Shown: one piece after another, positions 14,719 through 22,682 of the stretch
Layout of the letters: each line of letters begins with the position of its first letter
How positions within the stretch are numbered: the stretch's first letter is position 1
Assembly: GCA_021808105.1 (NCBI GenBank)
Contig: JAKBCC010000015.1
Location: 1 to 44,559, forward strand
DNA from: Planctomycetota bacterium
GTDB taxonomy: Bacteria > Planctomycetota > Phycisphaerae > WQYP01
Reading direction: 5' to 3'
Length of the DNA stretch: 44,559 nt
Program-made: the position numbers and the translations under genes
Notes under the pieces: generated by a model
The model's input: only the letters and a program-made list of their open reading frames with translations
Database searches by the model: none
Told to the model about the DNA's origin: nothing

Positions 14719-17016
14719 TTATTGGTTCAGAGGTATTGCGCCATGGCTGGTCGTTGGGCCAGTGCCCGGCTTGCCGCCCGGCCCCGGATTGGTAGTCGGC
14801 GGGTTCTGGGAACCGCCCGGCCTAGCGCCCGGTGAGGAAATTGCGAGTTGGCCATGAGTTTTGGCCTTATTGCCCATCATGCCGCCTGGGGCGGAAGAGT
14901 TGCCTTGGCCATTTCCAGAATTGGCTGCGGTATTACCCACGTCTCCGTTGCCACCCTGACCGCTTGTGGAATTACCCGCAGTTCCGCCCGGAGGGGTCGC
15001 GCCTGGGCTGTTTCCAGAAGTACCTGCGGTGCCGCTGGGGGGAGTGGCACCCTGGCCATTTCCAGTATTGCCCGCAGTTCCGCCCGGTGTGGAAGATGAT
15101 CCTTGACCGGCTGGGGAATTGCCGGTTGCGCCACCCTGTCCGGCATTTCCGTTTTGGCCGCTTGCGGAATTGCCCGCTGTGTTGCCGGCATCGCCGGTTC
15201 CGCCTTGATCATTGTCAGCATTAGCAGCAGCGCCGCTGGGAGGGGTGGCACCCTGGCCATTTCCGGAATTGCCGGTTGAGCCAACGGCTGCACCCGGTGT
15301 GGAAGATGGTCCCTGGGCACTGGGGAAATCGCCCGTTGAGTTGCGTTGTTTGGAAGTTACGTTCTGGCCATTTGCTGAGTTACCCTTCATGCCGCCGCCC
15401 GTGGCGGAATTTCCGTTTTGATTGCTCCGGGCATTCCCTGTTGCGCCACCCTGTCCGGCATTTCCGCTTTGGCCGCTTGCGGAATTGCCGGCCACACCAC
15501 CTGCGCCGGAATTTCCGCCTTGGTTGGCTGTGGAATTACCCATTGTGCCGCCCGGTGAAGTTGCACCTTGGCCGGTTCCGGAATTGCCCGCTGCGCCACC
15601 GGCTCCGGTCTCCTGATCAATCGACAATAAAAGTGCCACCTGGCCGCCTGCTGTGGCGGATGGTCCGCCTTGCACGCTGGTGGAATTACGCATCAGTCCG
15701 GCCGTTCCGTTAGATGGGCCGTGACCGGTCTTAGCGTGACCGGGCATTCCGGTTGTCCCGGAGCTTCCGTTTTGGCCGGCCGCGTTATTACCACCCGTGC
15801 CGGAACTTCCGCTTTGCCCGGCCGCGGAATTTCCCGATGTGGCGGCATTCCCGCTTTGGCTATTTCCAGAATTACCCGCCATTCCGCCGGTGCCGGGGGC
15901 GGAGCCTTGGCCGTTTCCAGGATTACCTGTTGCACCACCTGTGCCCGAACTTCCGGCCTGGGTATTGCCCGAATTTCCTGCCGTGCCGCCTGTGCCGGCG
16001 GCTCCGCCTTGACCGGCTGCGGAATTACCCGCCATACCGGAATTTCCGTTTTTTCTGTTTTTAGAATTACCTGTCATGCCACCTGCGCCGGAAGTCCCGT
16101 TTTGGTTATTTCCGGAATTCGCGGCTGTGCCAGCTGTGCCCGAATTTCCACTTTGGCCGCTTGCGGAGTTGCCTGCGGTGCCGCCTGCACCGGAATTTCC
16201 GGCTTGGTTGCTCGCAGAATTACCTGCGGTGTTACCCGTTCCGGCAGTTGCACCTTGGCCGGTTCCGGAATTACCCCCTGCGCCACCGGCTCCAGTCTGT
16301 TCGTCAATAGACAATAAAAGTGCGACTTGGCCGCCTGGCGTGCCAGGGGCACCCTGGCCGGCTGTGGAATTACCAGCGGGACTGCCTGTACTGGAATTCC
16401 CGCCTTGGCTATTTCCAGAATTACCCGCTGTGCCACCTGTGCCCGCAGTTCCGTTCCGGCCATTTGTGGAATTACCGGCTGTGCTGCCTGTCCCTGAATT
16501 TCCGGCTTGGCCGTTTCCGGAATTGCCTGCGGCCCCGGCAGTTCCGCCTTGACCACTTGTGGAATTACCCGCTGCGCCGGAGTTTCCGTCTTGGCTATTT
16601 CCAGAATTACCGGTTGTGCCACCTGTGCCCGCGCTTCCGTTCTGGCCATTTGTGGAATTCCCCGCCGCCCCAGCGTTTCCATTTTGGCCCGCTGTGGAAT
16701 TACCCATTGTGCCGCTTGAGGAAGTTCCGGCCTGGCCATTGGCCATCGTTCCGCCTGTACCGGAAGTGTTGCCCTGGCCGGTTGCGGAATTGTCCGGCGC
16801 GTCGGTCAGTGCCGGTGTTGTGTCCGCCGATCTCCGATGTTGCACATCACGGACAACTTTATTTTTATCCGAGCGTATTTTTGCTTTATCCACATTCATT
16901 GTGACATTTGAATTATTTGTGCCATTGGCACCCGACACGCGGAACCATCCGCGCTCGAAACCCACCACAACCACAACGAGCACCAGTAAAACCAACAGTG
17001 TAGAAATGATTTTCAT
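14719..17016 (-). CDS. Large Gly/Asn/Ser/Gln repeat protein with N-terminal membrane anchor
   Basis: The 765-residue product begins with a membrane anchor (TLLVLLVLVVVVVGF) and a short charged linker (NVTMNVDKAKIRSDKNKV). It then continues for over 650 residues as degenerate 14-17-residue repeats of the form GNSxxGQxGxxGTGGxA. Two hydrophobic islands, GGQVALLLSIDEQTGAGGA near residue 228 and GGQVALLLSIDQETGAGGA near 458, are 690 bases apart, and the repeats after them correspond in order. The middle therefore arose by duplication of a ~230-residue block. The C-terminus is Pro/Gly-rich. GAGGAATGTT precedes the ATG. It looks like an extended, disordered, tethered surface or matrix protein; no homologous function is claimed. 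A sigma-54 element lies 67-84 bases upstream. Confidence 0.75.
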   Translation of the reverse strand: MKIISTLLVLLVLVVVVVGFERGWFRVSGANGTNNSNVTMNVDKAKIRSDKNKVVRDVQHRRSADTTPALTDAPDNSATGQGNTSGTGGTMANGQAGTSSSGTMGNSTAGQNGNAGAAGNSTNGQNGSAGTGGTTGNSGNSQDGNSGAAGNSTSGQGGTAGAAGNSGNGQAGNSGTGSTAGNSTNGRNGTAGTGGTAGNSGNSQGGNSSTGSPAGNSTAGQGAPGTPGGQVALLLSIDEQTGAGGAGGNSGTGQGATAGTGNTAGNSASNQAGNSGAGGTAGNSASGQSGNSGTAGTAANSGNNQNGTSGAGGMTGNSKNRKNGNSGMAGNSAAGQGGAAGTGGTAGNSGNTQAGSSGTGGATGNPGNGQGSAPGTGGMAGNSGNSQSGNAATSGNSAAGQSGSSGTGGNNAAGQNGSSGTTGMPGHAKTGHGPSNGTAGLMRNSTSVQGGPSATAGGQVALLLSIDQETGAGGAAGNSGTGQGATSPGGTMGNSTANQGGNSGAGGVAGNSASGQSGNAGQGGATGNARSNQNGNSATGGGMKGNSANGQNVTSKQRNSTGDFPSAQGPSSTPGAAVGSTGNSGNGQGATPPSGAAANADNDQGGTGDAGNTAGNSASGQNGNAGQGGATGNSPAGQGSSSTPGGTAGNTGNGQGATPPSGTAGTSGNSPGATPPGGTAGNSTSGQGGNGDVGNTAANSGNGQGNSSAPGGMMGNKAKTHGQLAISSPGARPGGSQNPPTTNPGPGGKPGTGPTTSHGAIPLNQ

Positions 17017-17082
17017 AACATTCCTCTATTAATTCAGCCGCCAAAAGGTGATACAAACAAACACCACCTCAATTCTTCAACA

Positions 17083-17100
17083 TAGCAATCGCTGTGCCTG
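17083..17100 (-). promoter_or_regulatory. Sigma-54 promoter upstream of the repeat-protein operon
   Basis: On the minus strand CAGGCACAGCGATTGCTA has GG and GC ten bases apart and a TTGCT -12 box. It is 58 bases from the shared dyad element at 17158, which could serve this promoter and the rightward one at 17502. Confidence 0.7.
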
Positions 17101-17157
17101 AAGAATTATTTGCCCTAATTCCGTAATGTGGCACGTTCCCGCCTACAATCTGCAATT

Positions 17158-17211
17158 ATCAGACAATCTGTCCGAGTCAGGCTGTCTGATGTGGCCGTAT
17201 TGCCGCGACCA
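17158..17211 (+). promoter_or_regulatory. Shared dyad element (putative sigma-54 enhancer), copy 3
   Basis: ATCAGACAATCTGTCCG, AGTCAGGC, TGTCTGAT, GTGGCCGTATTGCCGCG. It aligns gap-free with copies 1 and 2; the three half sites and the CGT-TTG-CG end are kept while the linkers vary, as expected for a protein-binding site. Confidence 0.7.
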
Positions 17212-17501
17212 ACCGGCGATTTTACGGAATCTGCAAAATGCAATGCGTGAATTTTGTCAGTTGATTTGTCCCGTGATTTTATGTTTTATCCGCAAGGGTA
17301 ATGGAGGGATGTTTTACGCGGGTACCCTGATGAAGCCAATTTTGGGGACACCCATGTAATGGCTTAATTTACCGGTGATTGCTCACGATTTGATCGCCCT
17401 GGTACGCTTCCGCACCGGGCATGGAGGCGATGCGCAAATGTCGAGGGAAATTTAAGGTTCACGCGCTGAACAGCCCCTGCGGAAACCGCTTGATGCTACC
17501 A
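17212..17501. other. Intergenic region, no gene seen
   Basis: Between the shared dyad element and the rightward sigma-54 element. No convincing coding sequence or hairpin; it would act as spacer DNA in a sigma-54 arrangement. Confidence 0.4.
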
Positions 17502-17519
17502 TTGGTACGGCGTTTGCTT
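17502..17519 (+). promoter_or_regulatory. Sigma-54 promoter upstream of DUF3185 gene
   Basis: TTGGTACGGCGTTTGCTT: GG at 17504-17505 and GC at 17516-17517, ten bases apart. It shares TTGGTAnGnCGTTTGC with the element at 12462. The leader to the ATG at 17716 would be about 190 bases. Confidence 0.7.
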
Positions 17520-17715
17520 GCTTATACTTAGTAAGTTGGGGTCAGTTAATGTCTGGAGACACCTTATTTGGAGAAAGAGGACGTGCTCAATAATACTAAA
17601 AAATAGTTCGCGATGTGGGAAGAAATCTGTGTTGTATCCTCGGACCCCAATCGCGCCGGGGGCAATTGCAGAGGCCCATCGTGGAAGAACCCATTAATGT
17701 TCAGGAGTACACAAC

Positions 17716-17928
17716 GTGAACACTCAACGCATTATAGGAATTGTTCTTTTAATCATCGGCATTGCGCTGTTATTTACCGGCCTGCACGCTTCCCATTCGC
17801 TGGCTGATAAAACGCACAATCTGATCTTCGGGCGCTATACGCAAGCCACCGCCGTTTATATATTCGGTGGCGGCGCGATGGCCCTGGTGGGGTTGCTGAT
17901 GACCGTAATTCCGGGACGTGTGCGTTAA
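17716..17928 (+). CDS. DUF3185 small membrane protein
   Basis: A 70-residue protein with two spans: IIGIVLLIIGIALLFTGLHA at the N-terminus and VYIFGGGAMALVGLLMTVIP near the end, ending GRVR. The loop ASHSLADKTHNLIFGRYTQ is the DUF3185 signature. Function unknown; members are often found among stress and envelope genes. AGGAGTACACAACGTG precedes the ATG. A -24/-12 promoter and the shared dyad element lie upstream. Confidence 0.85.
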   Translation: MNTQRIIGIVLLIIGIALLFTGLHASHSLADKTHNLIFGRYTQATAVYIFGGGAMALVGLLMTVIPGRVR

Positions 17929-18162
17929 ACGCGTCGGCACGTTGCCGATGCGGGAGGCACGTCCCCCCAATATCCAAGTCGCGCGCGGCCGGCCGCATTC
18001 GCCCCGGCGCCTCCGCATGGGGCTACACCTGCGCCAGCAGCCCGATGCGGAAGCGTCGCGGTAGGATGCGGTTCGCAACGCGGACTGACGAGGGTGCGAC
18101 TGCGCCGTGGCGGTCGCGCCGCCCGAAGAAACATCGTGCCATCAAATCGCATCTCGATTCCA

Positions 18163-18190
18163 ACTCAACGCTGCCGCATTGAGCTACGGG
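18163..18190 (+). repeat. Dispersed REP-like hairpin, copy 4
   Basis: AACTCAACGCTGCCGCATTG then AGCTACGGG, followed by TGGAAAACGG and TTAATCGATAAAATCTGTGG, the last part also found after copy 5. Confidence 0.8.
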
Positions 18191-18311
18191 TGGAAAACGG
18201 TGTTAATCGATAAAATCTGTGGATCGCTGCTCGCGTGGTTCCATTGACATTTCCGGATTGCCAATTGCGACAGGCTAACGCATCGTGTCATCAACTCGTA
18301 TTCCGCATACA

Positions 18312-18339
18312 ACTCAACGCTGCCGCATTGAGCTACGGG
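18312..18339 (+). repeat. Dispersed REP-like hairpin, copy 5
   Basis: Same core and same downstream AATCGATAAAATCTGTGG as copy 4, 149 bases away. The two together look like a duplicated ~70-base unit. The rest of 17929-18455 holds no gene I can support. Confidence 0.8.
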
Positions 18340-18455
18340 TGGAAATCTGGCTAATCGATAAAATCTGTGGATCGCCAATCGTCTGGCTGCCTTGGCAAGG
18401 AGGCCTTTGCGTGCGATAATCGCCCTTGAAAATTGAACCTGCACTGGAGCTGTCT

Positions 18456-18755
18456 GTGATTATCGCAAAAATTATCGGCACGGTTGTCGCAACCGTAAAA
18501 GATCCCGGTTTTGATGGAAAAAAACTGGTCTTGGCCCAGGCGCATGTCCTCAAAGACGGACAGCTTGTGCCGGGGCAAACCGTGCTGGTGGCCAATGATG
18601 ATCTCGGTGCCGGCGAAGGGGAATTCGTGGTCCTTACGCAGGGCAGTTCGGCCCGCATGACCCCAAGTATGAAAAGCACCTCCACCGATGCCGTAGTTAT
18701 CGCGTTAATAGATCGTGTCGATGCCAACGGCCAACTGGTTTTCAAACGCAGTTGA
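18456..18755 (+). CDS. Bacterial microcompartment vertex protein (EutN/CcmL), paralogue 1
   Basis: A 99-residue BMC-P protein with the family's small beta-barrel pattern: IIAKIIGTVVATVKDPGFDG, then KLVLAQAHVLKDGQ, VLVANDDLGAGEGEFVVLTQGSSAR, and AVVIALIDRV. Five copies form the pentamer that caps icosahedral vertices of a microcompartment shell. I choose the GTG at 18456 because the fold begins there and CTGGAG lies seven bases upstream; a longer ATG frame from 18426 adds residues the family lacks. First of three consecutive, non-identical paralogues. Confidence 0.9.
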   Translation: MIIAKIIGTVVATVKDPGFDGKKLVLAQAHVLKDGQLVPGQTVLVANDDLGAGEGEFVVLTQGSSARMTPSMKSTSTDAVVIALIDRVDANGQLVFKRS

Positions 18756-18795
18756 AATAATCTGTCCGCCGGGCGCGGATGTCATGAGGCTCTGT

Positions 18796-19074
18796 ATGTT
18801 TATTGCCATGGTTAAAGGCACGGTAACCGCCACCAGAAAGCACGCCTCCATGGCCGGGGCGCGGCTTTTAATTGTTCAACCCATTGATCCCGCCAGCGGT
18901 CAGCCCAGCGGCTTTCCACAAATTGCGGCGGATGTGCTGGGCGCGGCCAAGGGTATGCGGGTGCTGGTGGTAAGTGATGGCCGGGGCGTGCAGACGATGC
19001 TTAAAACGGATGCCCATTGCCCCATGCGGCTGGGTATTATGGCACTGGTTGATTCGCCCGCCGGGGGCCGGTAA
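18796..19074 (+). CDS. Bacterial microcompartment vertex protein (EutN/CcmL), paralogue 2
   Basis: A 92-residue BMC-P protein: MFIAMVKGTVTATRKHASMAG, LLIVQPIDPASGQPSG, and ADVLGAAKGMRVLVVSDGRG. The usual G-A-G-x-G-E-x-V segment is G-A-A-K-G-M-R-V here. ATG 18796 is preceded by GAGG at a good distance; an ATG at 18784 is possible. It starts 40 bases after paralogue 1. Mixed or dedicated pentamers cannot be told from sequence. Confidence 0.9.
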   Translation: MFIAMVKGTVTATRKHASMAGARLLIVQPIDPASGQPSGFPQIAADVLGAAKGMRVLVVSDGRGVQTMLKTDAHCPMRLGIMALVDSPAGGR

Positions 19075-19112
19075 TCCGGGAACTTAGAACCAGCGGGATT
19101 GTGGAATAACGT

Positions 19113-19379
19113 ATGTACTTAGGTAAAGTTATTGGTCGAATTGAAGCCCGCGTTCGGCTTGCGGGCCTGGAAACGCAGCGGTTAGTGTTGCTTGAGCCGT
19201 TGGATTTTAATCAACAGCCGATCCGCTGGACGATTCTGGCAGTGGATGTAACCGGTGCCTCGGATGGGTCACTGGTGATCTATGAAGAGGGGCGTGAGGC
19301 GGCCAATCCGTTTGATCCACCGCTGCCGGTGGATGCCTGTGTCGTGGCGATTGTCGATGATTATCAATACCAGGCTTAA
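19113..19379 (+). CDS. Bacterial microcompartment vertex protein (EutN/CcmL), paralogue 3
   Basis: An 88-residue BMC-P protein: YLGKVIGRIEARVRLAGLE, LVLLEPLDFNQQPI, AVDVTGASDGSLVIYEEGRE and ACVVAIVDDY. It is the most divergent of the three in the loop that follows strand three. It begins 38 bases after paralogue 2 and is followed by a UbiA-type gene 38 bases further, so a four-gene operon is likely. Confidence 0.9.
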   Translation: MYLGKVIGRIEARVRLAGLETQRLVLLEPLDFNQQPIRWTILAVDVTGASDGSLVIYEEGREAANPFDPPLPVDACVVAIVDDYQYQA

Positions 19380-19417
19380 TTTGCGGGCGTGACAGAGCAC
19401 TAACCATCGGAGTCGCC

Positions 19418-20392
19418 ATGCGGTCCATACTGGCTGTTTTTCAAATTATGCGCGTGGCTTTAGCGCTGACAGCGGTGGCGGATGTCTGGACACTGATGTT
19501 TCTCAAAATTCCGGGCTACAGCGCCGTCAGGGACCCGGTCGCTGAATTTGCCCTGGCGGCGTTGGCCTCGTTTTTTCTTTACACCTTCGGGATGACGCTT
19601 AATGATCTGCTGGATTCGCGGCGGGATCGTCTGTTTGCCCCGTGGCGGCCTATTCCCAGCGGCCGGCTTAGTGTGCCGGCGGTCATTGTGTTAAGCCTGG
19701 TGCTGATGCTGTTAGGATTATTTTCCGCAACATTGTTGTCCTGGTTTGAACCGCTGCACTTTCCCGTCGCGCTGATGCTGGCGATGGTGATCAGCCTGAT
19801 GATTGTGTTTTATAACGCCACCGGAAAATATCTGGGATACATTGGTTTTATCGCCCTGGGCCTGATCCGCGCGGTGAATTGCCTGATCGGCCGGCCGGAT
19901 GCGGGATTTCTGATTTTATCATTGTTTCTCTTTACGCATATCGCCGTGGCCACCGCTGTTTCCTATCGCCTGGAATCCAAACGCCCCCGGCTGCGCATTA
20001 CCGGCATCTGGAAGCTCCTGGCCTCAGTGGCGCTCATTGATGCGTTTGCCATGCTAATCATGCTGCTGCGCGGCGGTATCACACGCGGCGCTTTGATCGA
20101 TGCAATCGGTCCGGCGGTGGTGGCGGTGGTTTATTTCAGTTGGGTCCTGCGGCAAATATTTAATCATCACGAAGCACCGCGAAAACGGGGCGAACGCATT
20201 ATGCTGGTGGGGTTGTTTACCCTCTTCGCCTACGATGCCTCGCTGTTGGCCGCCAACGGAGCTTTCCGGGGAATGGGAATCATATTAGCTCTTGCGGGCC
20301 TGTCCTATATGGCCTTCTGGGTCATGCGCCTGACCGGCAAAGGCCTTACCGTAGGCCGGCCGCGATACCGCATTCGCGCCGCGCGCCCGTGA
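19418..20392 (+). CDS. UbiA-family prenyltransferase
   Basis: A 324-residue integral membrane protein with about eight or nine spans. The first aspartate-rich motif is clear: NDLLDSRRDRLFAPWRPIPS near residues 62-81, matching the NDxxDxxxD plus R-P-I-P-S-G pattern that binds prenyl diphosphate and Mg2+. The second motif, usually DxxxD in a later loop, is weaker (YDASLLAANG). It should attach an isoprenoid to an aromatic or sugar-phosphate acceptor at the membrane. The link to three microcompartment vertex genes is not explained by known microcompartment pathways. Confidence 0.8.
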   Translation: MRSILAVFQIMRVALALTAVADVWTLMFLKIPGYSAVRDPVAEFALAALASFFLYTFGMTLNDLLDSRRDRLFAPWRPIPSGRLSVPAVIVLSLVLMLLGLFSATLLSWFEPLHFPVALMLAMVISLMIVFYNATGKYLGYIGFIALGLIRAVNCLIGRPDAGFLILSLFLFTHIAVATAVSYRLESKRPRLRITGIWKLLASVALIDAFAMLIMLLRGGITRGALIDAIGPAVVAVVYFSWVLRQIFNHHEAPRKRGERIMLVGLFTLFAYDASLLAANGAFRGMGIILALAGLSYMAFWVMRLTGKGLTVGRPRYRIRAARP

Positions 20393-20501
20393 GATGTTCA
20401 CCACTGCACGTCGTGGAAGATCGCCACGCCCCACTGCACGCCGCCGCGCAATGCGGAGTCAACGGGCACGCCAAAAATAAGCCGCGATGTCGTCCGCGCT
20501 A

Positions 20502-22346
20502 TCAGTGCAGCAATCCATAGCAGTTCAAGGCTTTTGTGGTGCTGACATACACCCGGCCATCGGCCACGGTGGGGGTGGAATTCATATCAATTTCACGCCC
20601 CACAAGTTTATTGGACAGACCGTCGCGCCCGGTGCCCCGGTCACTGTCAAATAGTTCCGTGCGAAAATTATCCGGACGGTAAGCCACCATCCGATTTTTA
20701 TTTCGGTTCAACCACCAGACAATACCGTGGCGTGTTCCATGGGCCGATATTTCAGCAGTGGAACCGGGATACGGAAATCTATCCCTGGATTCGGTAACGG
20801 GTTGTGGCTTGATGTGGGCGTGAGAAATAAGAAAGGCCTTGGCGAAATCGCTTACCTCCGCGTAATAAATCCAGCCGCTGTGCCGATGGGATCCTGCGAA
20901 AAAGGCACCGGAGCTGAAGCCGCTGCCCGTCGCATGGGGTAAGGTCTGAACGACCGCATTATATCCGGAATGGCCGTCCCCCTTTTTGCCTCCGTGGTAT
21001 CCGCCCATATCATCACGATCCAGTAAATAAATAGTCCCCGGCTTATCATTGATGACCAGCAGATGGCGGTGCTGCCTGTCTCCGACAAAAGCCGGCAGAA
21101 GCACCGGGCTGGAAGATCCGAGATCCTGGTCGGTGCGCAGAAGGATGTTTTCATTCGTAGGCACAAAATAATCGGCGACATGCAGCCCGAAGCCGTTGGG
21201 GTTATCACGATGTTGGCGGGTATCAGAATCCGGAATCAGCTTCAGGGCCGCATCACCAAAATCCCCCAAAGCGGGGACCTGCAAATTGGGCGAATCAACT
21301 TTAAGTCGCCCACGATACGGTGCCGCAATAAGATGCGTTTCAAACGTGCCATTACCGGTTTCAACAAAAAGATTGCCTGCATGGTCAATGGCAATGGGCC
21401 CGCCCCATATTCCAGCGGCCCAGCCATTGGGCGTGACGCTCCAGACCGCCTTCACCGGTAAATTGCCGTCCTGGTTTTTAACCGTTCCATAGCCGAGAAT
21501 CCAGCCGTTGTAGGGTCCAATATCACCCGGATCGGCACAGGCCATGTATAAAACGTGGTTGACCGGATCAATGGTCAGATAGCGGAATGTGATTTCAAAG
21601 CCGTAAAAATGGTCCAATTGACCATTGGCTTTGCGCACCGTTGGGCCGGCGATGTATTGGCCGCGCGGCCCGCTTTCTGAAATTTTAATCTGGTGGGCAT
21701 AGAATTTCCCGTTGCTGAGGCGCAGCGAAGAAAGAACATGAATCCAGTGCAGTTGGCCATGAGTCCCCGGTCCTTTTTCAGTTTCCTCGCATTCCACATA
21801 AACCACACCGGTCGCCAGATCAATGGCCGGGGTATCTTCCAGCGGTTCGTTTCGGGCGGCCCAGTTGGGGTTTTTCTCCTGCGCTTTGATCGTATCCGAA
21901 GCGTTGTCAAAATGTTTGAGCAGATTGCGGTTCCATAGCACCTGCCCGTCATCGGCGTTGATGGCACAAATGGTATCGCGGGACGTGGTTGCAAGGATGA
22001 TATTCTGCACGCCCCGATGCGGGCCGGTGGTGATATTGACGTGCGAGACAAACAGCGGCTGGCCGTAATCCACCCCGCCCAGTTGCGTGACAAACAGTTT
22101 GCCGAATTTCCCCCTGCTGATATTTTGCGGCGTCAGCACATGCTCCTGCAGGTTTTCACCAGTGTTGGCAAGCGTATTGTGGTTGATGAGAATATTCACC
22201 GCCGCTTGGGCACGCGGCGCCGCCATGAGCATAAACCCCAGACACATTCCGCCCAGGATAATACTGAATATTGCCCTTATGCACTGTTGAACTCCCCGGA
22301 TGCTTGCCGTTGGCCGCTCGCGCGGATTGGAAAAAGTACCATTCAT
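20502..22346 (-). CDS. Secreted PQQ-type beta-propeller repeat protein
   Basis: A 614-residue exported protein: basic N-terminus, hydrophobic stretch IFSIILGGMCLGFMLMAAP and a cleavage-like ARAQA. The body has blades of the PQQ/quinoprotein type: TICAINADDGQVLWNRNLLK, TPAIDLATGVVYVECEE, GTIYLLDRDDMGG and TPTVADGRVYVSTTKALNCYG. No haem motif or catalytic Asp/Glu pair of alcohol dehydrogenases is recognisable, so it may be a binding or scaffold propeller rather than an enzyme. It stands alone, with an unrelated 700-base repeat-rich region upstream. Confidence 0.75.
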   Translation of the reverse strand: MNGTFSNPRERPTASIRGVQQCIRAIFSIILGGMCLGFMLMAAPRAQAAVNILINHNTLANTGENLQEHVLTPQNISRGKFGKLFVTQLGGVDYGQPLFVSHVNITTGPHRGVQNIILATTSRDTICAINADDGQVLWNRNLLKHFDNASDTIKAQEKNPNWAARNEPLEDTPAIDLATGVVYVECEETEKGPGTHGQLHWIHVLSSLRLSNGKFYAHQIKISESGPRGQYIAGPTVRKANGQLDHFYGFEITFRYLTIDPVNHVLYMACADPGDIGPYNGWILGYGTVKNQDGNLPVKAVWSVTPNGWAAGIWGGPIAIDHAGNLFVETGNGTFETHLIAAPYRGRLKVDSPNLQVPALGDFGDAALKLIPDSDTRQHRDNPNGFGLHVADYFVPTNENILLRTDQDLGSSSPVLLPAFVGDRQHRHLLVINDKPGTIYLLDRDDMGGYHGGKKGDGHSGYNAVVQTLPHATGSGFSSGAFFAGSHRHSGWIYYAEVSDFAKAFLISHAHIKPQPVTESRDRFPYPGSTAEISAHGTRHGIVWWLNRNKNRMVAYRPDNFRTELFDSDRGTGRDGLSNKLVGREIDMNSTPTVADGRVYVSTTKALNCYGLLH

Positions 22347-22492
22347 AAATCAGGACCACCTTTCAAATGAACTCGTAGCGCTTCCCTCGCTGAACAGCCA
22401 GAGCGGCCAATGAGTCGCACGCAACTTCCATCTTAGCGCACTATACGACTATCGGCAACAAAAGTTTGGCCCTTTTGGGTGGAGCATCGCGG
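22347..22492. other. Upstream region of the propeller gene
   Basis: Contains the AGGTGGTCC ribosome-binding region of the propeller gene and no other gene that I can see. Together with the repeats and the stretch 22711-23014 it forms a 700-base non-coding region. Confidence 0.4.
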
Positions 22493-22565
22493 TAGAGCAC
22501 CGTGGTGACAACCCGGTGGTTGGTTGGCGGCAGGGGGTCAACCACCGGATTATCATCCGGTGCTC
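22493..22565. repeat. 73-nt nested-hairpin element, copy 1
   Basis: Outer arms GAGCACCG and CGGTGCTC enclose CGGTGGTTG/CAACCACCG. The piece CCGGAT-TATC-ATCCGG can form its own hairpin, competing with the second. 69 of 73 bases match copy 2. Confidence 0.75.
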
Positions 22566-22584
22566 GGCGGGCGCGTCGTGGTTA

Positions 22585-22657
22585 TAGAGCACCTTGGTGA
22601 CAACCCGGTGGTTGGTTGGCAGCACTGGGTCAACCACCGGATTATCATCCGGTGCTC
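22585..22657. repeat. 73-nt nested-hairpin element, copy 2
   Basis: Direct repeat of copy 1 at a 92-base period. The substitutions fall mainly in the presumed loop (GGCGGCAGGGGG versus GGCAGCACTGGG), while both stems are kept apart from one terminal pair of the outer stem. Confidence 0.75.
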
Positions 22658-22682
22658 TACAAGATTGACAGAGATTTACGTA

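Noticed and set aside
14832..17032. Long open frames on the plus strand opposite the Gly-rich repeat gene
   Set aside because: They are complements of GGN/AAT/TCN-type repeats and read as Pro/Arg/Cys-rich nonsense. The minus frame alone has a ribosome binding site, a membrane anchor and a matching promoter.
18456..19379. A complete microcompartment operon
   Set aside because: Only vertex proteins are present. No BMC-H, BMC-T or signature enzyme is found within the window.
22493..22657. tRNA-like genes suggested by the 73-nt length and a closed outer stem
   Set aside because: No T-loop GTTCRA, no proper anticodon arm and no CCA; the strong inner stems are not placed as in a cloverleaf.
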